NCBI GenBank assembly: GCA_902364975.1
Contig: CABJFQ010000010.1
Coordinates: 28,704 to 92,703, forward strand
From: Coriobacteriaceae bacterium
GTDB lineage: Bacteria > Actinomycetota > Coriobacteriia > Coriobacteriales > Coriobacteriaceae
Direction: 5' to 3'
Length of the DNA stretch: 64,000 nt
The stretch's first letter is position 1, and each line of letters opens with the position of its first letter. The notes beneath the pieces are model-generated. The model saw only the letters and a list, made by a program, of their open reading frames with translations. It had not been told where the DNA came from and searched no databases. The translations under genes and the position numbers were made by a program. This document shows positions 1-9,075 of the stretch, in pieces.

Positions 1-526
1 TGTGAAGCCACCCGATAAGAGCCGGCTCGCATACGGTGAGATCGGTTGCCGTCACCCCTTCTGCCAGCACCTTGTTGGCCCAGTAGTGCGGGGCTTCCAT
101 GTCGAACCCGGGCACGCTTTGCTGCAGGTAATCGGCCGTGGTCGCCTCGAGCTTCATCAGATCGCCCAGGCAGGCGTCGACGGGCGTGTCCGCCAAAATG
201 ATGGCGAGCAGCTGCGCGTCGAGGACATGCGCATCGATGCGGACGATCTTGAGCAGCTCATCACGCATATCGTCGAACAGGCGGTTGCGCGTCTGCTCAA
301 ACTCCTCGTCGCTGCCCATGTCCTCGATGCGATGGAGCTCGTCGAGCAGGTGGCGATGAACACCGGCATAGGACAGCAGCGCCTGGGCATGCTCGGACTG
401 CGCATACTTATGAGGGTTGACGTTCACGTCGTTATGGACAAGCTCGCGTGCTGCATCGGTGAGCTCGGGGTGCGACGCCAGATAGGTGCGCTCCAGGTAG
501 GCGGGGATGTAGACGCTCGGATCCAT
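1..526 (-). CDS. Unknown protein, C-terminus beyond window (partial)
   Basis: An open frame of 175 codons runs from the ATG at 526 to the window edge with no stop, so the C-terminal end is missing. The product starts MDPSVYIPAYLERTYLAS and is acidic and largely helical. It has no motif I recognise. Its start codon overlaps the TAA of the gene upstream (TAATG), which indicates translational coupling and a shared operon. I infer that it works with its partner but cannot name a function. Confidence 0.75.
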   Translation of the reverse strand, partial: MDPSVYIPAYLERTYLASHPELTDAARELVHNDVNVNPHKYAQSEHAQALLSYAGVHRHLLDELHRIEDMGSDEEFEQTRNRLFDDMRDELLKIVRIDAHVLDAQLLAIILADTPVDACLGDLMKLEATTADYLQQSVPGFDMEAPHYWANKVLAEGVTATDLTVCEPALIGWLH

Positions 527-1602
527 TAGAGGTCTCCTCCCTTAAACGGCAAACCCTGCTCGGCCGCCCGCAGTATGCGCTCATCGATTTGGGAACGCAC
601 GATATCGTTGGTGGCGACCCAGGCGGCAAAGCTGGCGTTGTCGGGAGCGCCCAAGCCCTCCTGCAGTACCGGCGTCGCCTCGGACAGTGCAAGGACGAGC
701 TCGTCGGTGGAGCCTGTACCCACGTTGACGCGGGCATAGACGCCATCGGGAAACTCGGTTTGGAAGTAGAGCGCCTCGGCCGCGTGCGGACACGAGTGCG
801 CAAGGATACGCAGGTAGTGTTCGGCGCCCTCGTAGTCCAGCTCGCGCCAGGCTGCGCTCATCAGTGCGATGAGCGTCCACGGGTCCAAGTCGCGCTCCGC
901 ATCTTTGGGGCGGCGGCGCAGCGGGGTATTCGCGAGATAGGGTACGGAGTGGGCAGAGCGAAATCGTTTGAGCTCCTCGGCGGGGTATTCGAGCTTTGCC
1001 ATGGCGAGCATCGCGGTGTGGCGGACGCCGGCGGGGTCGTTGGGCGCAAATTCCAGACTGCGGTTTGCAGCTTCGAGCGACATGCGATAGCGTCCGCTAA
1101 TGAGGGCGCGCGATGCAAGAGCGGCAAGCCAGCGCAGGTAGGGGCGGCGCATAAGGTCGCCCGCGGCCTCGCGCTCATAGGGGTCCTGCGCCGAGGCGAT
1201 CTTGAGTGCCAGGTCATGCTCGACTTCATCGCGCTTGGATACCAAGTACTGCACGTATTCCTCGTTGGAGTCGGCGGTGAGGGCCGTCAGCATGCGCTGG
1301 GCATCCCAGTTGGTCGGATCGAGCGCGGCGGCCTCGCGAAGCATGTTCTCGGCAGCGGCCTCTTCCTGCTCGGCTTGGGCATCGTCGAGGATAAAGGGAA
1401 TGCGGTAGTCGACAGCCTCGACAACCTTGGCAATCAGATGTCCGGCGCGGTCGCGGTCGTGCACGATGAGCGGCGCGGGGTTGCGGGTGAATTGTTCCAT
1501 CAGACGCTCTACGGCGGCACCGTCGGTGAGCGGGATATTGTCGCGGCGCAAGGCCTCAAGAACGAGGCGATGGCAATCCTCTTGAATGGGATCGAATGCC
1601 AT
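526..1602 (-). CDS. TPR-like helical protein of unknown function
   Basis: The product is 358 aa. The ATG at 1602 is chosen because CAAAGGAGG lies 7 nt upstream; an upstream in-frame ATG lacks such a site. The protein is rich in Ala, Leu, Glu and Arg, and residues about 100-300 carry repeated helix-turn-helix-like segments (for example AAALDPTNWDAQRML and SLEFAPNDPAGVRHTAML), as in tetratricopeptide repeats. There is no signal peptide or membrane segment. It overlaps the next gene by one base. TPR-like scaffolding is an inference from pattern only. Confidence 0.7.
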   Translation of the reverse strand: MAFDPIQEDCHRLVLEALRRDNIPLTDGAAVERLMEQFTRNPAPLIVHDRDRAGHLIAKVVEAVDYRIPFILDDAQAEQEEAAAENMLREAAALDPTNWDAQRMLTALTADSNEEYVQYLVSKRDEVEHDLALKIASAQDPYEREAAGDLMRRPYLRWLAALASRALISGRYRMSLEAANRSLEFAPNDPAGVRHTAMLAMAKLEYPAEELKRFRSAHSVPYLANTPLRRRPKDAERDLDPWTLIALMSAAWRELDYEGAEHYLRILAHSCPHAAEALYFQTEFPDGVYARVNVGTGSTDELVLALSEATPVLQEGLGAPDNASFAAWVATNDIVRSQIDERILRAAEQGLPFKGGDL

Positions 1603-2102
1603 GGGGCCTCCTTTGCTGCGGTTAGGGTTCAAATGTCTCTATATAACGTCCTAGTTTACCCGCATGTGGCACACCGGGGGTACCGCACTTGGACTTGCAC
1701 CTTTGCACCACGAAGACGGATGTCGCACAAATGTCGGCACCTTGGACGACCGAGTGGTATCACGGTGCCGCAAACGGTCGATTTTTGGCGGCGAACGGTG
1801 CATATTTTGGAGGGGCACAGTCCTGCCCGGGGTATGTAGTCAACCTTGATAAAACGTTTGCCCAGCTCGGGACAATAACCGCAACGCAAGAGGTTCCAAG
1901 GATAGAAAAAACGTTTCATCATTGGCAGCTTTAGGTGAATAACTGACCAACCAGAACGGTAAAATAGTGTTTGTCTGAGCGTTGAGACGTTTAGACATCG
2001 TGCGTTGTCATCGCCGGCAACGCGCAAAACGGTCCTAACGGAGCCAATCGGGTGCTCCGTTATATACACAAGTCTAAGAGGGGCTTGTTTAGGAGGCACA
2101 GT
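1603..2102. other. 500-bp intergenic region, promoter for the alcohol dehydrogenase
   Basis: It separates the divergent TPR-like gene and alcohol dehydrogenase. I see no convincing gene: the frames open here have no good ribosome site. The right part is AT-richer. A short hairpin with arms AACGGAGC/GCTCCGTT lies at 2037-2061, just upstream of the ribosome site AGGAGG at about 2091, and could be a leader control element. Copies of GTCT/AGAC around 1970-2000 could be a regulator site. Confidence 0.4.
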
Positions 2103-3326
2103 ATGGGACGTTTTACCAATCCTCGCGATCTGTACTTTGGTGAGGGCGCTCGCCACGAGGTGAAGAACCTCAAGGGCAAGAAGGCCATCATCGTTTCTGG
2201 CGGCAGCTCCATGCGCCGCGGCGGGTTCCTGCAGGACGTCGAGGCCGACCTCAAAGAGGCCGGCATGGAGGTCAAGCTGTTCGAGGGCGTCGAGTCCGAC
2301 CCGTCCATCGAGACGGTCATGAAGGGCGCCGAGGCCATGCGCGAGTTCGAGCCCGACTGGATTATCGCCATCGGCGGCGGCTCGCCCATTGATGCCGCTA
2401 AGGCCATGTGGGTCTTCTACGAGTATCCCGAGGAGTCCTTCGACAACATCATCCAGCCGTTCAGCTTCCCCGAGCTGCGTCAGAAGGCTCATTTCTGCGC
2501 CATCTCCTCTACCTCCGGCACCGCTACCGAGGTCACCGCGTTCTCCGTTATTACCGACTACGCCAAGGGCATCAAGTACCCGCTGGCCGACTTCAACATC
2601 ACCCCTGATGTCGCCATCGTCGACCCCGAGCTCACCTACACCATGCCCGCCAAGCTGTGCGCTCACACCGGCATGGATGCTCTGACCCACTGCATGGAGG
2701 CCTACGTTTCCACCTTCGCCTCTATGTTCACCGACGCCAACGCTCTGCACGGCATCCGCGAGATCGTCGAGTGGCTGCCCAAGTCCTATGCTGGCGACCA
2801 TGAGGCCCGTCAGCACATGCACGAGGCTCAGTGCATCGCCGGTATCGCCTTCTCCTCGGGCCTGCTCGGCATCGTTCACTCCATGGCTCACAAGACCGGT
2901 GCTGCCTTCGAGAACGGCCACATCATCCACGGTGCTGCTAACGCCATGTACCTGGGCAAGGTCATCCAGTGGAACTCCAAGGACCCCCGTGCTGCCGAGC
3001 GTTACGCTTACGTGGCCAAGGAGATCCTGCACCTTCCCGGCGAGACCAACGAGGAGCTCATCGCTGCGCTCGTCCAGAAGATCCGCGACCTCAACGACCA
3101 GCTCAACATTCCGCAGTCCATCAAGGATTACGCGAATGGTGGCGTGAAGGTCGACGCCGAGAACCCGCAGATGGTTTCCGAGGAGGAGTTCCTCGCCAAG
3201 CTCCCCGAGATCGCCGCGAACGCCGAGCAGGACGCCTGCACGCCCGAGAACCCGCGTGAGACCAAGGCTGCCGACTTCGAGAAGATTCTCAAGGCCTGCT
3301 ACTACGACACCGACATCGATTTCTAA
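2103..3326 (+). CDS. Iron-containing alcohol dehydrogenase
   Basis: The product is 407 aa, normal length for group III Fe-dependent alcohol dehydrogenases, which interconvert aldehydes or ketones and alcohols with NAD(P)H in the cytoplasm. The ATG at 2103 follows AGGAGG. Seen in the sequence: the nucleotide-binding loop IIAIGGGSPIDAAKAMW (about residues 78-95), the STSGTATE segment, and the metal-binding Asp and His set in VDPEL, HCMEAY, VHSMAHKTG and ENGHIIHGAANAM. The C-terminal insertion is longer than in many relatives. It resembles butanol or ethanol dehydrogenases; the exact substrate cannot be read. It is probably monocistronic because a strong terminator follows. Confidence 0.9.
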   Translation: MGRFTNPRDLYFGEGARHEVKNLKGKKAIIVSGGSSMRRGGFLQDVEADLKEAGMEVKLFEGVESDPSIETVMKGAEAMREFEPDWIIAIGGGSPIDAAKAMWVFYEYPEESFDNIIQPFSFPELRQKAHFCAISSTSGTATEVTAFSVITDYAKGIKYPLADFNITPDVAIVDPELTYTMPAKLCAHTGMDALTHCMEAYVSTFASMFTDANALHGIREIVEWLPKSYAGDHEARQHMHEAQCIAGIAFSSGLLGIVHSMAHKTGAAFENGHIIHGAANAMYLGKVIQWNSKDPRAAERYAYVAKEILHLPGETNEELIAALVQKIRDLNDQLNIPQSIKDYANGGVKVDAENPQMVSEEEFLAKLPEIAANAEQDACTPENPRETKAADFEKILKACYYDTDIDF

Positions 3327-3348
3327 TCGACTCTTGTTATCGTAACGA

Positions 3349-3393
3349 GGGGCTCCGCACGTATCTGTACGGAGCCCCTTTCTTTTTTCTTTT
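3349..3393 (+). terminator. Rho-independent terminator after the alcohol dehydrogenase
   Basis: Perfect 9-bp stem GGGGCTCCG/CGGAGCCCC (3349-3357 and 3370-3378) with a 12-nt loop, followed by a T-rich tract. Confidence 0.9.
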
Positions 3394-3409
3394 AGAGAAT
3401 GGGATAGTT

Positions 3410-4510
3410 ATGGCTGCAATTTTCAATAGCCCCAGCAAGTACATCCAGGGTCCGGACGAGCTCGCCAAGCTCGGTTCCTATGTCGAGCCGCTCGGCGCTA
3501 AGGCCCTCGTCATCGTGACGCCTTCGGGCAAGAAGCGCGTCGGTGCCAAGATCGAGGGCGGTTTTGCCGAGGCTAAGGCTGAGCTGCTGTTTGAGGACTT
3601 TAACGGCGAGTGCTCCAAGGGCGAGGTCGATCGCCTGGTTGCGCTCGCTCGCGACAACGGTTGCGACATCATCGTCGGCGTCGGTGGCGGCAAGATCCTC
3701 GACACCGCGAAGGCCGTCGCCTATTACCTGGAGTCCCCGGTTATCATTTGCCCCACCATTGCTTCGACCGATGCCCCGTGTTCGGCGCTTTCGGTGCTCT
3801 ACACCGACGATGGCCAGTTCGATAAATATCTCTTCCTTAAGGCAAACCCCAACATTGTCCTGATGGATACGACGGTTATCGCGGCGAGCCCGGTGCGCCT
3901 GACGGTTTCCGGTATGGGCGATGCGCTCGCAACCTACTTTGAGGCCCAGGCGACGCACGATGCCGACGGTGGCACCTGCGCTGGCGGCAAGGGCGGCATG
4001 GCCGGTCTGGCGCTCGCCAAGCTCTGCTACGAGACGCTTATGGCCGATGGCGTCAAGGCCAAGGTCGCGCTGGAGAAGGGTGCGCTCACGCCTGCCGTCG
4101 AGCATATCATCGAGGCCAATACGCTGCTTTCGGGCATTGGCTTTGAGAGCTCGGGCCTTGCTGCTGCTCATGCCATCCACAATGGTCTGACGATGCTGCC
4201 CGAGTGCCACAGCATGTATCACGGCGAGAAGGTCGCCTTCGGCACCATCGTCCAGCTGGTACTCGAGGATGCCCCGACCGAGAAGCTCGAGGAAGTCTTG
4301 GGCTTCTGCATTGAGCTGGGCCTGCCGGTCACGATGAAGGAACTTGGCGTTGCCGAGGTTACGCGCGAGAAGGCCATGATTGTTGCCGAGGCCGCGTGCG
4401 CGCCCGAGGACACCATGTGCAACATGCCGTTTGAGGTGACGCCCGAGATGGTCGCAAACGCCATCCTGGGTGCCGACGCACTGGGCCACTACTATCTCAT
4501 GGATGAGTAA
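3410..4510 (+). CDS. gldA: Glycerol dehydrogenase
   Basis: The product is 366 aa, matching GldA, a zinc-dependent member of the iron-ADH superfamily that oxidises glycerol to dihydroxyacetone with NAD+. Seen: the dinucleotide loop GVGGGKILDTAKA at about residues 90-102 and the three zinc ligands by position, Asp171 (GMGDALATY), His254 (AAHAIHNGL) and His271 (YHGEKVAFG). Terminators lie on both sides, so it is a single-gene transcript. The ribosome site before ATG 3410 is weak (AGAGAATGGGA). Confidence 0.92.
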   Translation: MAAIFNSPSKYIQGPDELAKLGSYVEPLGAKALVIVTPSGKKRVGAKIEGGFAEAKAELLFEDFNGECSKGEVDRLVALARDNGCDIIVGVGGGKILDTAKAVAYYLESPVIICPTIASTDAPCSALSVLYTDDGQFDKYLFLKANPNIVLMDTTVIAASPVRLTVSGMGDALATYFEAQATHDADGGTCAGGKGGMAGLALAKLCYETLMADGVKAKVALEKGALTPAVEHIIEANTLLSGIGFESSGLAAAHAIHNGLTMLPECHSMYHGEKVAFGTIVQLVLEDAPTEKLEEVLGFCIELGLPVTMKELGVAEVTREKAMIVAEAACAPEDTMCNMPFEVTPEMVANAILGADALGHYYLMDE

Positions 4511-4524
4511 ATCAAGCTAAGGAA

Positions 4525-4558
4525 GGGGCAAAGCCAGCAGATGGCTTTGCCCCTTTTT
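4525..4558 (+). terminator. Rho-independent terminator after gldA
   Basis: Stem GGGGCAAAGCCA/TGGCTTTGCCCC with a short loop, followed by TTTTT. Confidence 0.9.
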
Positions 4559-4562
4559 GCTA

Positions 4563-4593
4563 TGGTGCAAAGGGGTCAGGTTACTTTGCACCA
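4563..4593. repeat. Short palindrome, member of the dispersed hairpin family
   Basis: Perfect 10-bp arms TGGTGCAAAG and CTTTGCACCA around an 11-nt centre, directly after the gldA terminator and before the next gene. It looks like a diverged relative of the GTGACAAAGGGA palindromes found later in the window. Confidence 0.6.
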
Positions 4594-4624
4594 ATCGTTG
4601 TTTGATGAAAGGGCGGATTCTCGC

Positions 4625-5692
4625 ATGGCGCTTCCCATGGTTTATGGCGGCCCCGGCCGGTATGTTCAGGGGCCGGGCGAGCTTTCGCGTCAGGGTAGGT
4701 ATTTGTCATGGTTGGGCTGCGCTGCCTATGTCTTGTTTGACCAGGGCACCGAGGATCGACTGTGCAGACAGATTGTCGATGGATTTCTGGACAAAGATCT
4801 AAGCGAGCCGTTCTTTAAGATTTACAACGGTCCGTGTACGGAAGAGGCCGTTGTCGAAATGGCTAAGGAAGCCCAGGCTGAGTATTGCGACATGGTGGTG
4901 GGTATTGGCGGCGGCAAAATGCTCGATATCGCCAAGGCAGTAGCGTTTTATGCCGAGCTGCCGTTGTGTGTATGCCCCACGGCGGCTTCGATGGACGGTC
5001 CGTGCAGTGCGATTTCGGTGCTGTATCACGAGGATGGGTCGTTCGACCGCTATCTGATGCTCGAGAAGAATCCAGACCTAGTCGTGGTCGATACCAACGT
5101 GGTCGCGGCGGCCCCGCTGCGTATGACGGTCGCTGGTATGGGCGATGCGCTGGCAACGTACTTCGAGGCGCGTTCGTGCGCCGCGGCGCACGGCGCCAAC
5201 GAGCATGGTGGAACGCCGGGGCACTTGGCCCTGGTCGCGGCTCGTGCCTGCTATGACACACTCATGGAGTGCGGCGTCGCTGCCAAGCGCGATCTCAAAA
5301 AGGGCCGTGTATCGCCGGCGGTTGAGCGCCTGATCGAGTGCAATATTCTGCTCTCGGGCGTCGGCTTTGAGAGCGGTGGCCTAGCGCTTGCCCATGCCAT
5401 CGCCAACGGCCTGACGATTCTGCCCGAGTGCAAGGCCATGCATGGTGAGGCCGTGGCATTTGGTCTGGTGGTGCAGCTGCGCCTGGAGCGTGCGCCCGAG
5501 CTTGATCAGGTGCTCGAGTTTTGCCAGCGCGTTGGTCTGCCGACGACGCTCGAGGAGCTGGGTCTTGGCGAGATTTCCGATGCCGATCTGCAGGGTGTTG
5601 CAAATGCGGTCTTTAGAAACGAGCGTAACATGGCCAACGAGCAGGCCAAGGTGACCAAACAAAAGCTCCTGCAGCTCATGTGCGAGGCATAG
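4625..5692 (+). CDS. Glycerol dehydrogenase paralogue
   Basis: The product is 355 aa from the ATG at 4625 (MALPMVYGGPGRYVQGPGEL); a more upstream start would overlap the palindrome and terminator. It is clearly homologous to the preceding GldA over its whole length: GIGGGKMLDIAKA, the Asp of GMGDALATYFEA, the His of LAHAIANGL and the His of MHGEAVAFG are all kept. The family is zinc- and NAD-dependent polyol dehydrogenases. The proteins have diverged strongly, so this copy may prefer another substrate (for example hydroxyacetone or 1,2-propanediol). It has a more Cys-rich N-terminal half than GldA. Confidence 0.85.
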   Translation: MALPMVYGGPGRYVQGPGELSRQGRYLSWLGCAAYVLFDQGTEDRLCRQIVDGFLDKDLSEPFFKIYNGPCTEEAVVEMAKEAQAEYCDMVVGIGGGKMLDIAKAVAFYAELPLCVCPTAASMDGPCSAISVLYHEDGSFDRYLMLEKNPDLVVVDTNVVAAAPLRMTVAGMGDALATYFEARSCAAAHGANEHGGTPGHLALVAARACYDTLMECGVAAKRDLKKGRVSPAVERLIECNILLSGVGFESGGLALAHAIANGLTILPECKAMHGEAVAFGLVVQLRLERAPELDQVLEFCQRVGLPTTLEELGLGEISDADLQGVANAVFRNERNMANEQAKVTKQKLLQLMCEA

Positions 5693-5843
5693 TTTGGCGC
5701 TTGATTGACCTTGTGCAATCGAGACGGCGATAGGCCATGGTCTATTTGCCTCAAAGGTGCTCCGCGTGTAATTTGCCCGAGGCGTGGGCCGATGGCGTAT
5801 CATAATCTCTTGCTTGTTTGCACTGCTCAGGGAGGGGCCGCGC

Positions 5844-7097
5844 ATGGCGCAGGAACACGATCTGTTTGATGACATTATCGAGATCAGCAAGGGTTTCGAC
5901 TTTCTTAAAAACCCGCTTGGCGGTGTGACCGATGCACTTGATCCGTCGGCGCCGCAGTGGAATCCTGCCGACTACAAGGAGCGTCCGCGCGGCAACACCA
6001 TTCCGTGCCTGACCTGCAAAAACGAAAAGAGCGGCTGCACCGCGTGCATGGACGTGTGCCCGGTTAACGCTATCGAGGTCGAGGAAGACGCCATCGAGAT
6101 CCTCGACTCCTGTCGCAAGTGCGGCCTGTGCGCCGCTGCCTGTCCGACCGAGGCAATCATCTCGCCGCGCCTGGCGCCCAAAAACGTCTACGACGACATT
6201 GTCTCGGCGGCTACGAGCCACGAGACCGCCTACGTCACCTGCACGCGCGCCCTTAAGCGCATGCCGCGCGAGAACGAGGTTGTTGTTGCCTGTGTGGGCG
6301 ATATTACGGCCGAGACCTGGTTTTCGGTACTGGCCGACTATCCCAACGTGAGCGTGTACCTGCCGTTGGGCGTGTGCGATAAATGCCGCAACACCGGTGG
6401 CGAGGACATCCTGGGCGAGGCCATTGCTACCGCCGAGGAGTGGGCAGGCACGGGTATGGGCTTGGAGGTCGACCCCAAGAGCCTCAAATGCCATAAGCGC
6501 CGCGAGTACGAGCGCAAGGAGTACATGGAAAAGATCGCCCGCACCACGGGCCTGACGGTGACCAAGCTCAACCCGGCAACGGCGGCGCTGGCCTCGGTGA
6601 CGCAGAAGCTCAAAGCCCATCGCCACCAGATTACCCAGTTGGAGCGTACGCTCAACACCATGTGCGGCACCACGACGACCAAGCGTCGCCGTACGCTCAC
6701 GCACGGGCGGCAGCTGGTGCTCTCGACGCTGCAAAACCATCCCGAGCTTGCCCAGAACATGCAGGTGAGCACGCCGGAGTGCGATTTTGACAAGTGCACG
6801 TCGTGTGGCGAGTGCGTCAACGTTTGTCCCACGTTTGCCTGCGATCTGGTGGGAAGCGGCCGCTTTGCACTGGAATCCACGTATTGCTTGGGCTGTGGTG
6901 CCTGCGTCAAGGTGTGCCCCGAGCATGCGCTCAAGTTGGTTGAGCATGACGCGTCCCATCTGGTCGTCGTCGATCCCGAAGCTGAGGAAAAGGCCGCCCA
7001 GAAGGCGAAGGCTCACGAGGAGGCCGAGAAGGTCAAGGCCGAGGCAAAGGCCAAGCTTGACAAGATGCTCGACCAGGTGGAGAAGCTCGCGGACTAG
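5844..7097 (+). CDS. Multi-cluster 4Fe-4S ferredoxin-like protein
   Basis: The product is 417 aa, starting at ATG 5844 after GGAGGGG. Four cysteine motifs suggest two bicluster ferredoxin modules: an N-terminal pair (CLTCKNEKSGCTACMDVCP and CRKCGLCAAACP, about residues 60-110) and a C-terminal pair (CTSCGECVNVCP and CLGCGACVKVCP, about residues 318-365). Between them, about residues 140-200, lies a region with VVVACVGD and GVCDKCRN that recalls proteins presenting extra Cys-ligated centres. The tail is a charged Ala/Lys/Glu coiled coil. It probably moves electrons in the cytoplasm; the partner enzyme is not evident from neighbours. Confidence 0.8.
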   Translation: MAQEHDLFDDIIEISKGFDFLKNPLGGVTDALDPSAPQWNPADYKERPRGNTIPCLTCKNEKSGCTACMDVCPVNAIEVEEDAIEILDSCRKCGLCAAACPTEAIISPRLAPKNVYDDIVSAATSHETAYVTCTRALKRMPRENEVVVACVGDITAETWFSVLADYPNVSVYLPLGVCDKCRNTGGEDILGEAIATAEEWAGTGMGLEVDPKSLKCHKRREYERKEYMEKIARTTGLTVTKLNPATAALASVTQKLKAHRHQITQLERTLNTMCGTTTTKRRRTLTHGRQLVLSTLQNHPELAQNMQVSTPECDFDKCTSCGECVNVCPTFACDLVGSGRFALESTYCLGCGACVKVCPEHALKLVEHDASHLVVVDPEAEEKAAQKAKAHEEAEKVKAEAKAKLDKMLDQVEKLAD

Positions 7098-7116
7098 CTA
7101 AAAGAGCGTAAATGAT

Positions 7117-7147
7117 GGCCGATGGGACAGGTACTGCCCTATCGGCC
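7117..7147. repeat. Imperfect palindrome between convergent genes
   Basis: GGCCGATGGGACAG pairs with CTGCCCTATCGGCC with two mismatches. It shares the GGGACAG core with the dispersed hairpin family seen elsewhere in the window. Confidence 0.5.
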
Positions 7148-7218
7148 AAAAAAGTTGCGGTGGAACAGTTCCTGTTTTGCCCTTAAGCTGGCCATTCTAG
7201 GAACTATTCCACCGCAAC
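7148..7218 (-). terminator. Terminator of the GntR gene
   Basis: A 20-bp inverted repeat with a single mismatch (7154-7173 and 7199-7218) and a 25-nt loop, followed in the minus direction by six T residues (AAAAAA at 7148-7153 on the plus strand). Confidence 0.75.
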
Positions 7219-7228
7219 TAATAGATGG

Positions 7229-7984
7229 TTAGTTCATGCTGCTTTGGTGGCCGGTTCGACCGCTACCGTTGCGCGTCACGGTTTCATGGAGCAAAAAGAA
7301 CCCGGGGACCTGTTTGGTCTCGGTGTATTCCATAAGGATGCCGTCGGCGTTGTAGGTCTGCCCGCGTATAACGGCGAGTGCGTTAAAGTCGTCAAGATCG
7401 AGCACACGCGTATCCTCGGGCGTGGGATGCTCGATCGTTACATCGCGTTTGCCCGTGGCAATCTTAATGCCAAGATCTTCTTCGAGGTAACGATAGATCG
7501 AGTCGTTGACAATCTCGGGTGTCAGCCCCGGTACTTGTGAGCTTAGGTAATAGGAGTCGTCGGAGCACACGGCTTGTCCGTCTGCATAACGGATGCGTTT
7601 GGCGCGTGTGAGCTCACAGCCTTCGGGAAACCCAGTAATCTTGGAGAGCGCCTTGCTGCAGATGAGGAGCTCAAAGACGGTGGTGACAGTCTTGAGCTCA
7701 AAGCCTCGGTTGACCGCGATTTCCTTAAAGGTCTCGAGTCCGCCGCCACCACGACTCTTCTCGTCACTGATGTTGCGAATGACGCGCATGCCTTTGCCTT
7801 GCTGGGGGAGCACGTAACCATCTGCCGCAAGCATCGAGATGGCGCGACGGACCGTCATGCGCGAACAGTCAAACAGCTGCGTGAGCTCAGTCTCCGAAGG
7901 CAGATAACTCTGATAGGCGTATGTGCCGTCGTCAATCGACTGCTTCACGTTGTCATAAATAGTTTGGAAGATGGCTCGCGCCAT
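7229..7984 (-). CDS. GntR-family regulator with UTRA domain
   Basis: The product is 251 aa. The N-terminal winged helix (about residues 5-70) contains LPSETELTQLFDCSRMTVRR, typical of the GntR HutC/TreR branch. The rest is a UTRA ligand-binding domain with ELTRAKRIRYADGQ and VIRGQTYNADGILMEYTE. Members of this branch sense sugars or sugar phosphates and repress the transport operon. ATG 7984 has CTAGGAG upstream. It is encoded next to, and probably co-transcribed with, the zinc dehydrogenase, and lies close to the alpha-glucoside PTS genes, so it is the likely repressor of both divergent transcripts. Confidence 0.88.
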   Translation of the reverse strand: MARAIFQTIYDNVKQSIDDGTYAYQSYLPSETELTQLFDCSRMTVRRAISMLAADGYVLPQQGKGMRVIRNISDEKSRGGGGLETFKEIAVNRGFELKTVTTVFELLICSKALSKITGFPEGCELTRAKRIRYADGQAVCSDDSYYLSSQVPGLTPEIVNDSIYRYLEEDLGIKIATGKRDVTIEHPTPEDTRVLDLDDFNALAVIRGQTYNADGILMEYTETKQVPGFFLLHETVTRNGSGRTGHQSSMN

Positions 7985-8049
7985 GACGGTCTCCTAGAGC
8001 TGGGTGCGCGAACGACGGGTGAGGGCCGCCCGCGCAGGTGTCAATCGAT

Positions 8050-9075
8050 TTACTTGCTGGGGTCGATTATATATTTACCCATGGCACGCAGGGCCGGGTC
8101 TGACAGGATGGCGCCGAGTTCGTCGAGGGAGGCCACTTTTGCGACCATCGAGGAAACGTCGATCCTGCCCGAGTCGATGAGCTCGAGCGCGCGACGCTGC
8201 GTATAAGGGTTGATGTAGGACGAGGTGAGCACAAGCTCCTTCTGGAAGACCTCGAAGGGCTTGACGGTGATTGTCTCATCGGGCTTGGTGAGGCCGAACA
8301 TCATGACCGTAGCCTTGTGGCCGGCGATCTGGATGGCCTGCTCGATGGTGACGGGCTTGCCAACACACTCGATAACGACATCGACGTTGCCGACGCCCTC
8401 CTGCTTCAGGCGGGCCGGGACGTCCTCGTGGATGGAATCAATTGCCAGATCGGCGCCGAGTTTGAGCGCAACCTCGCGCTTGCCCTCGACGGGCTCGAGC
8501 AAGACAACCTTGGTGGCGCCGGCGTTTTTGGCAAGCTGCATCATGAGCAGACCGATCATGCCACCGCCGATGACGACAACCGTGCTGCCGGGCTTGATGT
8601 TGCACATATCGATGCCGTGCAGGCAGCAGGCGACGGGCTCGGTCATAGCACCCTGCTCAAAGCTGGTGTGATCGCCCAACTTGTAGACTTGCTGCATATC
8701 GACGGAGCAGTACTCGGCAAAGCCGCCGTTAACGGTGGTGCCGTAACCGGTCATATGCTCGCAGTAGTGGTTGATTCCGTCGCGGCAGGGTTCGCAGCAG
8801 CCGCAGGGATGGTTTGGGTCGATGCACACGCGATCGCCCGGTTTAAAGCCAGCGACGTCGCTGCCCACGGCCTCGACAACCCCCGCAAACTCATGACCAA
8901 GGATCGTGGGCGGGGTAACGTCGGCTGCACCCTTGTCGCCTTCATAGATATGAACGTCGGTACCGCAGACGCCGCAAGCCTTGACGTTGATCAGAACGTC
9001 GCGCTTGCCCACGGCCGGCTTTGTCGAATCCTCGACCCTGAGATCGTGCTTTCCATAGAAGACCGCGCTTTTCAT
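8050..9075 (-). CDS. Zinc-dependent medium-chain dehydrogenase (sorbitol/threonine dehydrogenase type)
   Basis: The product is 341 aa, normal length for the family. The catalytic zinc site is CGVCGTDVHIYEGD and GHEFAGVVE (about residues 34-70). The structural zinc cluster is CGCCEPCRDGINHYC (about residues 91-105). The Rossmann loop is VVVIGGGMIGLLMMQLAK. ATG 9075 follows TAAGGAG. It is divergent from the alpha-glucoside PTS gene and shares its control region. It may oxidise a sugar or polyol released by this pathway; that link is inferred from position only. Confidence 0.88.
   Translation of the reverse strand: MKSAVFYGKHDLRVEDSTKPAVGKRDVLINVKACGVCGTDVHIYEGDKGAADVTPPTILGHEFAGVVEAVGSDVAGFKPGDRVCIDPNHPCGCCEPCRDGINHYCEHMTGYGTTVNGGFAEYCSVDMQQVYKLGDHTSFEQGAMTEPVACCLHGIDMCNIKPGSTVVVIGGGMIGLLMMQLAKNAGATKVVLLEPVEGKREVALKLGADLAIDSIHEDVPARLKQEGVGNVDVVIECVGKPVTIEQAIQIAGHKATVMMFGLTKPDETITVKPFEVFQKELVLTSSYINPYTQRRALELIDSGRIDVSSMVAKVASLDELGAILSDPALRAMGKYIIDPSK

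Noticed and set aside
1656..3032. A 458-codon frame antisense to the alcohol dehydrogenase
   Set aside because: It has low-complexity Gly/Val/Asp composition and lies opposite a clear enzyme gene.
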